Assembly: GCA_030704615.1 (NCBI GenBank)
Contig: CM060732.1
Coordinates: forward strand, 52,187,053-52,247,052
Source: Takakia lepidozioides
Lineage: Eukaryota > Streptophyta > Takakiopsida > Takakiales > Takakiaceae
Reading direction: 5' to 3'
Length of the DNA stretch: 60,000 nt
In this document: positions 1 through 9,800 of the stretch, in pieces
How positions within the stretch are numbered: position 1 is the stretch's first letter
Layout: the number at the start of each line of letters is the position of its first letter
Program-made: the position numbers and the translations under genes
Notes under the pieces: generated by a model
What the model was told of the DNA's origin: nothing
The model's input: only the letters and a program-made list of their open reading frames with translations
The model's database searches: none

Positions 1-327
1 GTGTTTTAATTGTATTATACACACCAAATTACAAAATCCCCAGTAGTCATCATGACTGTGTAACCTCATCCATGTACAATGTAGTCATGAAAATGACTAT
101 GCATGGTGAGCTAAATTTGGTCAATCGTCATTGATCAGCCTTCCGCCCATTTCGGAGCCATGTAGTCATACAGACGACTACTTAGATAGTCGTTCATATG
201 ACTACGGTCGTATGAACGACTGTGGGAGGTCAATTTCATATAAAAACATGGTGCAGTCATGGTCAAAGTCAAGAAAACCATGACTACCACGGTTTGGCAG
301 TCATAACTACCGCGATCTGTTGTAGTG
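1..327. mobile_element. Right end of a non-autonomous CACTA (En/Spm-type) element
   Basis: This segment matches the right part of the complete element at 566-1396 almost base for base. It ends in the same terminus, TACCGCGATCTGTTGTAGTG, at 308-327 and is followed by TTC at 328-330. It carries many AGTCAT/ATGACT hexamers in both orientations, typical of the subterminal repeats that CACTA transposases bind. No transposase is encoded. The left end lies outside the window. Confidence 0.75.
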
Positions 328-565
328 TTCTGAAACTTGAGCATTCTCGATATACTCAAGCTCTAAACCTTGGGGGAGTCCTAAACACTAAACTACATGA
401 GCATCTTCTGAAAGTTCCGCAGTTAGCATTTTTTGACAAACCTATGGTTTGTTGAAAAAAAACGAGGAATTTTACATTCCTATTTAGTTCGTGCTAAGCT
501 ACAATAGAATCAACTATATTAAAGGAGATATTCTTGGTTTACAGGCATAAGTTGGAAACTGGTTC

Positions 566-1396
566 CACTACAACAGATCGCGGTATTTATGACTGTATAT
601 ATGACTATTCTATAGTCATAAACGGTACGTATGACTTCTATGACTGTAAGTCGTGCAAACCAAGTGAATACAATGAGTACAGGATGGTACGGTCCGGATG
701 ATACAGTCAGATGAACCAAGTAATATCTCTCACTGCAGTCATATATACCATACTGCAGTCGCCGCTGCCTCGCCACGTGGCGAGGCGCAATTGATTAAAA
801 AAAATTAAAAAAAAAAAAAAACATATGTCAGACGTCGCGTCACACCGCATTGTGCCACGTGGCATAATGCATTTTATAATAATGAAAAAACCATGTGGCA
901 ACCCATCTAGGGTACCACGTGCTACCCCTAGCTCGCTTATTAACCCTAGGGCCATCTTATCCATTTGATTGTACTTAGAGGAGTTTGAACCTGCAACCTC
1001 TTAACTATAAGAGTTATAGTTCATTACCCGCTAACCAATACATCCATTAGTCATTCATGTGATCATTTGGTGTTTTAATTGTATTATACACACCAAATTA
1101 CAAAATTCCCAGTAGTCATCATGACTGTGTAACCTCATCCATGTACAATGTAGTCATGGAAATGACTAAACATGGTGAGCTAAATTTGGTCAATCGTCAT
1201 TGATCAGCCTTCCGCCCATTTCGGAGCCATGTAGTCATACAGACGACTACTTAGATAGTCGTTCATATGACTACGGTCGTATGAACGACTGTGGGAGGTC
1301 AATTTCATATAAAAACATGATGCAGTCATGGTCAAAGTCAAGAAAACCATGACTACCACGGTTTGGCAGTCATAACTACCGCGATCTGTTGTAGTG
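566..1396. mobile_element. Complete 831-bp non-autonomous CACTA element with TTC target duplication
   Basis: The left end begins CACTACAACAGATCGCGGTA at 566-585, and the right end at 1377-1396 is its inverted complement. Both ends are flanked by TTC (563-565 and 1397-1399), the 3-bp target duplication expected of CACTA transposons. About 15 AGTCAT/ATGACT hexamers lie near the two ends. The target is recognisable: the intact Penelope copy reads GGTTCTAAAACTTG near 3379, matching the sequence on either side of the insertion. There is no meaningful ORF, so mobility would depend on a transposase supplied elsewhere. Confidence 0.85.
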
Positions 1397-1399
1397 TTC

Positions 1400-2190
1400 T
1401 GAAACTTGAGCATTCTCGATATACTCAAGCTCTAAACCTTGGGGGAGTCCTAAACCCTAAACTACATAAGCATCTTCTGAAAGTTCCGCAATTAGCATTT
1501 TTTGACAAACCTATGGTTTGTTGAAAAAAAACGAGGAATTTTACATTCCTATTTAGTTCGTGCTAAGCTACAATAGAATCAACTATATTAAAGGAGATAT
1601 TCTTGGCTTACAGGCATAAGTTGGAAAAAAAACTTTTTCTTTTTTAGAAAAAAAAACCTAAAATATATTTTTAATTGTCTTTTTATCTTATGCTCTTTTT
1701 GAGACAACACTCATTCAACAGTAAATAAGCTGGCGGTGAGGCTCATTGTACTTCACTCCATTTCTTTCTTTCCACTGAAGAGCTCAGATTTTGAGCGAAA
1801 CTAGTCTGGGGCTTATAAAGATTTGCTAGTATTCTGCATATAAGTGTGTTTTGTCTCACTTTCTCTTTTGTGTTGTTGTACCTTACAATTGCATTGTTTA
1901 AACTCTCTGTTTAGTCTTGTCTTTGCTGCTAGGTTTGTTCTCTAGTGTGTGTTTTCTCTTCCATAAGAGATAGGTTTATGTTATACAATATTTACGGTGA
2001 AACAGTCTCAGTCATACACTTTAGTCATTTGCATGTCTGTGCAATTGCACTTTAGAACATATCAATATCACTTATATCCTACATTGAGTTTTCATATAGA
2101 TATCTTGAAGTTTTTTTCGGTGCGTAACCGGCCCTCCCCTAAAAAAAATTTAGTTTGCATTGTGTTATTATTGCACCCCTTGCATTCACG
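1400..2190 (+). repeat. Left Penelope terminal repeat (pLTR)
   Basis: This is a direct repeat of 3385-4200 with small indels; the right copy has about 30 extra bases near 4060. It contains the last ~55 codons of the RT reading frame, the T-rich stretch at 1625-1690, an ATAAGCTGGCGGTGAGGCTC box upstream of the ribozyme motif, the hammerhead motif and the CGG...AACCGGCCC closing motif. Confidence 0.7.
1768..1820 (+). ncRNA. Hammerhead ribozyme motif, core intact (left pLTR)
   Basis: The conserved core CTGAAGA sits at 1775-1781. Stem II is a perfect 5-bp helix, GCTCA (1782-1786) with TGAGC (1792-1796), then GAAA (1797-1800). Stem III is the short palindrome ACTAGT (1800-1805), giving a GTC cleavage triplet with the cut after 1806. 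Stem I pairs TTCCA (1770-1774) with TGGGG (1807-1811), two of the pairs being wobbles. Minimal type-I hammerheads with very short stem III are known from Penelope-like elements and can act as dimers. Self-cleavage is inferred, not shown. Confidence 0.7.
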
Positions 2191-3560
2191 GTACCCGCGG
2201 ACAAAAATCTTGGGTTGGTGATCATGCGTAAGGATTGGTACATGGATGAGGCACACCGCCAACTCCACGATGGACAGGTTTATGAATCTGTGGCAGAGAT
2301 TCCATGGGACAATCTCAAGTATGATTTGGATGCAGTGCTCACTTCTGCTTTTATGCGGAAATTGATCGACAAGCAGGAAAAGGATTTTTTGGCTTTCAAG
2401 CCCCAAGGGGGTTATCGACCCTGCATGTTCTATCTTGTGCCCAAAATGCACAAACCTGTGGTGGTTGGGAGACCATTTTGTTCGTACAATGGGTACCTTT
2501 TTGAACACGCATCCAAGTGGTTACATTACCATTTGTTTCCTATTTTGCTTTAGGAACGTAATCATTTGATAGATTCAATTTCTTTGTTGAAAGATCTGTC
2601 GAGTAGACAACTTCCTCGATATGTGCTTCTATTCACCTTTGATGTGGAGTCATTGTACCCTAGCATTCCTACTGGAGACGGGCTTCGACGATTGAAGGAC
2701 ATGATTACCGGCAAGTTCAAGTCACACCGGTTTGAAGGACTCGTCATGAGTCTTTCTCACATGGTCTTGGAGAACAACTATCTTCAATTTGGCTCGAGTT
2801 ATTGGCATCAAATCCGATGCACTGCAATGGGTAGCAATTTTGTTGTTGTGTATGCTTGTCTTTTTCTTTGCAGCTTAGAAAGAGAGTTGGCTTGTGCAGC
2901 AAGAGATATATGGCCTTTGTACTACGATGATGGATTTGGAATCTGGGAAGGATCTCGGGCAAGTTTGGAGACTTAGCTCGATCTATACAACTCTCTCAGT
3001 CCCACAATTCGCATTCAAAAGGTGATCTCTGACTCTACTGTTGACATTCTTGATATTCAATTCTTCAAGGGAGCTGATTTTGTCAATAGTGGGTTCTATC
3101 TTCGAGATGTCATCAGAAGGCACTCAACAGATATTAGTACTTGTCATGGACGTCCTGTCATCCGCGACACCAAAAACGAGCATTCATCATTGGTGAGCTA
3201 CGCCGATACACTTTGAGAGAAAACACATGTGCAGGTTTTTCAGAGATTAGACGACTGCGTGCTCGAGGCTATCCAAAGTCTTTTATCTTAGAGTATTTTA
3301 GACTATGTGACTATGCACAACGTGCTACACTGTTAGTTTCAGAATCCACTCATAAGTTGATCGGTAAGCGGGCCCCCTTGGTTCTAAAACTTGAGCATTC
3401 TCGATATACTCAAGCTCTAAACCTTGGGGGAGTCCTAAACCCTAAACTGCATGAGCATTTTCTGAAAGTTCCGTAGTTAGCATCTTTTGACAAACCTATG
3501 GTTTGTTGGAAAAAAACGAGGAATTTACGTTCATATTTAGTTCGTGCTAAGTTACAATAG
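2190..3560 (+). pseudogene. Penelope-like reverse transcriptase, broken
   Basis: The reading frame is spread over 2155-2553, 2566-2976, 3022-3216 and 3141-3476, separated by stops (for example TAG at 2551-2553) and a frame change near 3150. Recognisable features are an NLGLVIMRKDWY-like start, the palm motif TFDVESLYPSIP (about 2637-2672), TAMGSN (about 2821-2838) and the YxDD catalytic box as YYDDGFGIW (about 2920-2946), so the catalytic aspartates survive. The C-terminus contains NLRSYLVRAKL (about 3521-3553), which marks the end of the RT in this family, and nothing resembling a GIY-YIG nuclease follows. The element is probably inactive. Confidence 0.75.
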
Positions 3561-4200
3561 AGTCAATTATATTAAAAGAGATATTCTTGGCTTACAGACA
3601 TAAGTTGGAAAAAGAATTTTTTCTTTTTTAGAAAAAAAACCTTTTCTCGACTAAAGTTGTCTTTTTATCTTATGCTCTTTTCGAGACAACACTTATTCGA
3701 CAGTATATAAGCTGGCGGTGAGGCTCATTGTACTTCACTCCATTTCTTCCCACTGAAGAGCTCAGATTTTGAACAAAACTAGTCTGAGGCTTATAAAGAT
3801 TTGCTAGTATTTTGCATATAAGTGTGTTTGTCTCACTTTCTCCTTTGTGTTGTTGTACCTTACAGTTGCATTGTTTAGATTGTCTGTCTAGTCTTGCCTT
3901 CGCTGCTAGGTTTGTTTTCTAGTGTGTGTTTTCTCTTCCATAAGAGATAGGTTTCTGTTATCATGTATTTACGGTGTAACAGTCTCAGTCATACACTTTA
4001 GTCATTTGCATGTTTTTGCAAATGCACTTTAGAACATATCAACATCACTCATATCCTACCTTTTTGTCTTCAGAATCATCTCTTTGAGTTTTTCTATAGA
4101 TATCTTGAAGTTTTTTTCGGAGCATAACCGGCCCCCTTAATTTTTTTTTAGTCTGCACTATGCTACTATTACACCCGGTGCATTCGTGGTTCGAATTTGT
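3385..4200 (+). repeat. Right Penelope terminal repeat (pLTR)
   Basis: Direct repeat of 1400-2190. It starts inside the RT C-terminal coding region and ends just before the telomere-like repeats. The shared closing motif is at about 4113-4134. Confidence 0.7.
3746..3790 (+). ncRNA. Hammerhead motif, inactivated copy (right pLTR)
   Basis: Same position in the right pLTR as the motif at 1768-1820. The core CTGAAGA (3753-3759) is kept, but the GAAA element is AAAA (3775-3778), which removes G12, the general base of the ribozyme. Stem II also gains a C-A mismatch (3761/3773). Both differences are G-to-A on this strand; the first falls in a CG in the intact copy, as expected from deamination on the other strand. 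Confidence 0.6.
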
Positions 4201-4235
4201 TGTACTGCTACATTTATAGTTCCAATCTTTTTGTA

Positions 4236-4272
4236 GACCCTAGACCCTAAACCCTAAATCCTAAACCCTAAA
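4236..4272 (+). repeat. Interstitial telomere-like repeats (CCCTAAA)n, degenerate
   Basis: Four to five imperfect units of the Arabidopsis-type telomere repeat (CCCTAGA, CCCTAAA, TCCTAAA, CCCTAAA) lie about 40 bases after the end of the plus-strand Penelope element. If a Penelope RNA were reverse-transcribed from the 3' end of a telomeric G-strand, the element in sense orientation would be followed by exactly this C-strand repeat. Confidence 0.75.
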
Positions 4273-5480
4273 TTAATGCTTTAGTGGCATTATTATTGCC
4301 TTGGGAATTATCCCATATCGTTTGCACATAGTGAGGGTGCTATTCTAGTATATAAGGATAGGCTTGGCTCTTAGGACTTCATCTCTTGGTGTTCCACTGA
4401 TGAGCTTGAGCAATCAAGTGAAACTTGTTTGGAATAAAACACCTTAACTCTTTTTGTGTCTCCACACTTAGAGAAGTCGAGAATCTAGTCCTTGCCCACC
4501 CGGGCTACTTGGATCGAAGGGGTGCTCGGCTCCAAGGGGAATCCCAACCCTTGGATACTTCCGAGGCTTTTTTTCTTTCCGAAGCACGGGCGTATAGAGC
4601 CTTCCGTTTGACGCCATCTTAGCCACCGCTTACAATGGAGAAGGCGGCTAGGGGTATATGGTAATCGTGTCGGGCAAGCTAATTTAGCCCCGACTACACG
4701 GTTCCCCCTGTCGTACGCCCGATGATCGGAGAGAAGGGACTTGGTTGATCCTCCCTCGAGTTCATCTCGAGCGATCATAGGACTATGGACATGCGCAAGC
4801 CTTTGCCGACCTAACCTTCTCGTCGATGACCTTATGCGGTAATCCCTCCCATTCTTCCTTAGAAGTACGAACCTCTTTTTGAAGGTGGGGCATATAAGTT
4901 TTCCAACTAGGGGTTGAGACTTGACCCTATGTTTGTGAGTGCCTTGAGCGCATGCTTGCCCATAGTGAGCAAGATTTTTTGTCGCTAAACAAGGAGAAGC
5001 AAACATAAAAAAGCTTACGGTTGGAGCGAAAGTGCCTCATTTTTCAATTAGAGAACCTTATCTCATGAGGGCGGGAGTCCTTGCATAAGACATAATAGTC
5101 TTATAGCATCTCTTTAGACACGATAGGTGCACTATGTATGCATTTGTCTTGGTTTCCATTGCATTTGTATTTCGGTCCGAACCGGCCCCCCTTAAAATTT
5201 AATGTATATTTTTCCAGTATTTTTTCTATTTTTTGTTACCTTTGCAAGCCTTTGTTGACAACCCTAAACCCTTTGAAGTTGTTGAGTTTTTCGAAGTTGT
5301 CGAGTTTTAGATGCGTTTGTATCCCCTGCTTTATATTGTTATGTGCTCTGTGTCTATACGATAGTGCATGCCATAAACTCCCTCTCGAGTAGCGCATGTG
5401 AGATATGCATCTAAGTTGTTCCTAGTGTGTCCATTCTCTTGCAAAATAGAGATAGGGTTCTATTCTCCTGTGCATCTTAG
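4273..5480 (+). mobile_element. Diverged Penelope-like terminal-repeat remnants
   Basis: The segment resembles the pLTRs in order but not closely in sequence: a TATATAAGGATAGGCTTGGCTC box, a hammerhead-like motif (4388-4443), then TTTCGGTCCGAACCGGCCCCCC at about 5171-5192, like the pLTR closing motif. One ACCCTAAACCCT unit follows at about 5259. Next, at about 5405-5475, comes a sequence similar to the GTTTGTTCTCTAGTGTGTG...GAGATAGG part of the pLTR. I read this as at least two older Penelope copies. The 174-codon minus-strand ORF inside it is not recognisable. Confidence 0.45.
4388..4443 (+). ncRNA. Candidate hammerhead ribozyme, diverged family
   Basis: CTGATGA is at 4397-4403. Stem II is GCTTGA (4404-4409) with TCAAGT (4414-4419), closed by a GCAA tetraloop, followed by GAAA (4420-4423). 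Stem I closes as GGTGTT (4388-4393) with AACACC (4438-4443). Stem III is poor: the 15.1-16.1 A-U pair is possible but C15.2 faces A. The ATA cleavage triplet is allowed by the NUH rule. Likely a decayed type-I hammerhead. Confidence 0.5.
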
Positions 5481-6090
5481 GGTATAGGGTTTAGGATAAA
5501 CAAGGTATCAAAGACCAAAAAAAATATGTAAGAATGTATAGAACCTATAAAACCTTTCAGTCAAATATCCCAACTAATTTATTGTACCCCGAAGCTGGAA
5601 TTTGCTTTTTATAATGAGCTTCGTACATGGATATGAGGTAAAATAGGGTATAGGGTTTAGGATAAGCACAAACTTCAATGACAAAAAAAATGCAAGAATG
5701 CTTAGGACCTATACAAATTTTCAATCAAATATCCCAACCACTCTAGTATAGTATTCCAAAGTTAAAAACTAAAAGCTAAAAACCCAAAGCTATAACTTGT
5801 TTTCTTTCAAACATGGATATGAGGTCTTAAGGTATAGGTTTAAAAGAAACGAAAGTACCAATGCCAAACAAATTTGATGATGTTTAGCACCTATAAAAAA
5901 TTTCAATCAAATATCTCAACCACTTTATTATACTCCAAAGTTGAAAAAATGATTCATTTCAATGAACCTCAAACGTTTGAATGAGGTTCTAGGGTATAGG
6001 GTTTGGGATAAGCCAAAGTTCTATTAGGTACAAAAAAATATGGAAGAGTCTTTAGAACCTATAAAAATTTGCAAATCAGTCTATTCTCCA
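5478..6090. repeat. Degenerate tandem repeat, about 160-180 bp, four units
   Basis: TAGGGTATAGGGTTTAGGAT-like starts occur at 5478, 5645, 5828 and 5990. Each is followed by an A-rich tract, ATGCAAGAATG-like sequence, AACCTATAAAA and TCAATCAAATATCCCAACCA. Each unit carries a telomere-like TAGGGTTTAGG seed. No coding potential is seen. Confidence 0.6.
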
Positions 6091-6850
6091 AATTAAGATT
6101 GAGTATAATAGATATTTTAATTCAGCAATCAAAATCATCGAGGTTTGAATCATTTATATGAAAACATAAAGTTGGGTATCCTAACTTTCGTTATCTGGTT
6201 GAAGATTTGATGCTTCCAAATTTGCTTTAGCTTTGTCCGCCTCTCGAACACTTATCTTTTTTGTGCGTACTTTTGTTGTATTTTTTCTTGCTAGTGTCAA
6301 GGACGAGAACATGACTGAACACAAACAAGAGATCAGACTAGAGGTACAAGACTAGACAAGAAGTCAAGGTCGGCGTGGCCGAGTGCATGGTGGGTAAACA
6401 TGCATCAAGATGATCTTTATAACAATGGACAAGAGTACAAGATACTGGAACTCGACTTGAATACTGGAATGTTGGAAACTGGGCTGGAGTACCAGATACT
6501 AGAAACTGGACCAGAGTACTGGAATTGGAAACAAGAGTAGTTTGAACTTATGTTGGCGAGACTGAATAGTGTCTAGTCTCGCCTCCTATATATACTGGCT
6601 ACTAGGAAGTTCGCTAAGAAGCATGTAGCACGTAAGACTGAGGAGGACTTGAAAGAAGTCCAAAAAGGTGTGATAGCCCTGGAGGGTCAGTGGAAGCACG
6701 TGGACTCCTGCACAAGTCGACAAAAACCCATTTTGAACACAATGATGCAATGCACAAGTCCAACGAAGAGGATGTCTCTCATGTGCACTTTGCCTTAAGA
6801 ACAGTGATTCTGGGTATTGAAACAACAATGCAAACATCCACAGGTTGAAC
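6091..6850. other. No gene; perfect 9-bp hairpin and TATA-like sequence
   Basis: A perfect 9-bp inverted repeat, GGCGAGACT (6555-6563) and AGTCTCGCC (6575-6583), is followed by TATATATA at about 6588. From about 6445 to 6540 the sequence is a run of imperfect GGAACTGGAGTACTGGA-type repeats. I see no ORF with recognisable content. The segment lies just beyond the 3' end of the minus-strand methyltransferase-like gene. Confidence 0.4.
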
Positions 6851-9800
6851 TTACTCACAAGCAAAGCCGGAGTCTAGCTCCTTGTCAGAAGTCTCCCCTG
6901 TATCAATATCACCGGGAAGGGGCTTCGGAAGGACTTGAGAAGTGTGTCCACCCAAACCCATCAGGAGGTTCTTGTAAATCTCAGCATCCCCTTCAATCCC
7001 AAAGAGATGTCGCACACTGGCCTTGCAAGCGTGGTACGAAACACCTGCAGTGGAATAGAATGAAGGAAACAGACATTGAAGACACATTTGGAATGGTGGG
7101 AAGTGCTGAAAGTGCAAGCTCAAACAAACCTCATCAAATGTGAATGTTGAAGAGACGAACTTGTGCCCATTGACAAATCCAGAACTCTGGCGTCTGTGTA
7201 GGTGCAGCACTCCACAATCGATTGAATGAAAGCCGGGCTCCTCTCCCTGGCCCCTCTCCAAGGAACCCCATTCCCCCTTTGCAAGCACACATTGCTGTCC
7301 ACGTAGTTGTGGTGCATGTCATCCGTGGGAGGATCTGTCCTCTCGTCTATGAACTTGCTCCCATGAGTGATGGCGAACTCCCTAATGACGGCTGGAGTCG
7401 TAGGTGGATGCACTCGGACGAGACAAATAGCTTCAAACAAACGAGTCTGCGAACATGACAACCACAAAGAACTAAGAAGCTTGAAAACCAGGCCCCTACA
7501 TATTCATTTGAGCGACTTATGCAACTCCATCCGAGAACCACCAAGAAGAGGAATAAGAAAACAGATTTACCATCTCTCCCGGACGATCCCCCTTCGTCAG
7601 GTACATGCTGTTCACACAATTCCATGTCTTTACGACCCTCATACCGGAGGCTTTCAAATAGCTGGCAAGTGCACGACGACAGCAAAGGTCGATGGACTGG
7701 ATGAGTACCAAAACACCTGCATCTGACAGAAAGAAATTGCAAAAGGAGAAAACCCACCGCCAGTAACGCTCATCAAAAGCATTCCAACCTGGACAAGCAC
7801 CCGATGGAGGGACATCCGGGACTGGCAACCCATCAGGGATGTCCAAGATGATGAGTTCGGCTGCATATGGCTTCTCCTTCCCGTTCACCCAGGATTTGGT
7901 CATTTTAGCCTGCAAACAAGCATGCAATGGAATGCTCAAGAGGATTGAAACGATCCATGCCCATAACAGACAAGAAGCAAAAGACAACACGCACCGTGCC
8001 GAGGAACTCCACAATCCTCTCCCACACTGGTGATGGCTCGCCCTTGTAATCAGATTTCTTGGACTCCATCATGGCGAGGAACCCGACGTTGGCCATCTCC
8101 AACCTGGTAGGGCGAATGACCCTCGTGGGATGCTCCACTTCATGGTACGGGTCCTTGGGATCAACCACCCCCTTGTTCTTTCTCTTGGATCCCCTACCAT
8201 GCGGTGGAGTCTGCAGGACATCCACCACAGGGCCAGTATCTGCAACACTTCCCTGCCTACCTACCTGCCCTTGTGCCCCCTTCCCCCTACCCCTTCCTTT
8301 CCCCACACCACCAGCAATAACCTTTCCCTTTGCCTTTCTACCTCTACCCGGGGTATCCTGAGCGGGAGGCTCCTTCTCTGCACGAGTCCTCAAATTTCTA
8401 TCATGAATGTCGAGGTCGGCTGCTGTGGCGGTGGCTGCTATATGCTCATTCTCTCTCCTCAAAGACACCTCCTGAACAGAAGTAGGGCAATCCAAATACC
8501 AACCACAAGCAGAAAGATGGTCTGGGCCCCAGTCATGCAAGATCCCCGTAGTAAACATGGTCTGGTTGCCAGCAGGGACAAGCCAAAGGTCCACGAAATC
8601 AGGATGTTTGTCCAAGCAGTTCTCTGCCATGAGAACATACTTTATGTACCTGCAGGAACAAAGACAGCCTCATTATGCAATGCAATTATTGTCTCCCAGC
8701 TTTTCCACCACATCACGAAGACCCCATAAAAGAGTATGCGGCACAGTACACTGCAACCACCGCACACAAAATAGCCTGAAGGGCCCAGGGTGTGCACATT
8801 GGTGTTACTACACATGGATAGAACAAATGAGTGTGCGCCACCGCAAACTCATATGAGCCAGCCCAAAACAGGTTGGATGGAGGAGAATGTGTCTTTGCAA
8901 AACAAACAAGCACAGTCCATTTCGCACCTCTAAAGGCATCATTTCCAGGCTTCCTCTCCTTTCTCTTGCTGGTCAAGCTCATTTGTTCGACTGATGCCAC
9001 CCTCCTTGCTGAACTCTCTGAAGAAACAAGATTGCCACATTGTGGTTCTCCATTTCCTCATGTATGCTTGGAAGGAGACCTTCGGTGCTGTCATGGTGAT
9101 CCCATAGTCAGCCAGCTGCGTATGTAGAACCGACCGGGCCCTTTCCTCCAACTGCAAAATAATTCAAATGCAAGAATGAACCCAAAAACAATCACAGCCA
9201 ATGTAACATGGAAAGAGAATGACAGAAAAAGCGAAAAGAAAGTGACACAACAAAGGACATCATATCTGGCTCCAGTAAGTGGCCTTGTGAAGCCATGTGT
9301 CCAGCACATTGTCACTGACAGGAATGACACGCTGGGTCTTCTTCTCTTTCTCCGGCCTGGGGAACATGTGGGTATCCCTAACAGTGGGATCGGAGTTCCA
9401 TATCTGTAGCCACTTCACCTTCTATTCTGAAGACACAACGGCGGTAGACAACCTGTGTAACTTCTCCTGGGCCATCTCCGGCTTGCCTGGCTTGTTGTAA
9501 TGGTTTTTCACCTCTTCAAGAAACTGCGGTCCGAATGATGGGTCGGCAATTCTCAACTGCTTAACAAAAGCACTCATAATAGTCATTCTTGTGGCGGTCA
9601 TCTCTTTCTGGATGTGACTCTCAACCCCCTTTGTTGTCCTTCTCTCCTCAGAGGTAGAGCTGTAGTATTCCAGTTTGCCACGCTCTCCTACATCTGCAAT
9701 GTCTTGCTGCAAGGGAATGCACGAGAGTTGCATCAACCCAAGGGCAAGGGAAACAAACAGAAACAAACATGTGGAAGCAAGAATATCGAAAGGCCAGATG

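Larger units (their letters stand above)
1..1622. repeat. Tandem duplication, 1069-bp period (CACTA element plus Penelope 3' segment)
   Basis: Positions 1-560 recur at 1070-1622 with few differences. Each unit consists of a CACTA element and about 235 bp of the 3' part of a Penelope-like element (328-562 and 1397-1622). The junction between units joins GGAAACT to GGTTC, which is the Penelope sequence that flanks the CACTA insertion. So the transposon inserted first and the composite was then duplicated, probably by unequal recombination. Confidence 0.8.
1397..4200 (+). mobile_element. Penelope-like retroelement (endonuclease-deficient type) with tandem terminal repeats
   Basis: The layout is direct terminal repeat (pLTR) at about 1400-2190, reverse transcriptase at 2190-3560, and a second pLTR at about 3385-4200. 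The two pLTRs share the end of the RT coding region, a T-rich 3' region, a hammerhead-like motif and the closing motif TTTTTTTCGG...AACCGGCCC (about 2112-2135 and 4113-4134). No GIY-YIG endonuclease domain follows the RT. CCCTAAA repeats lie just downstream at 4236-4272. Penelope elements lacking the endonuclease are known to attach at telomeres in several eukaryotes. The copy is degenerate, with stop codons and frame breaks. Confidence 0.75.

Noticed and set aside
958-1040. tRNA-like sequence on the minus strand (GGTTCAAACTC box)
   Set aside because: The B-box-like motif and a GGTTAGCGGGTAA segment are present, but the T-stem has mismatches and no proper 7-base anticodon loop forms; at best a degenerate tRNA-derived piece inside the CACTA element.
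4485-5006. 173-codon minus-strand ORF
   Set aside because: Unrecognised Arg-rich product overlapping Penelope-like remnants, no homology visible, no splice partners.
6365-6400. tRNA/SINE A-box-like GTGGCCGAGTGC
   Set aside because: No matching B-box at the expected distance and no poly(A) or target duplication was seen.
8059-8729. Plus-strand ORFs of 100-199 codons
   Set aside because: Antisense shadows of the methyltransferase-like gene's exon 8649-7995, which has the consistent splice sites and family motifs.
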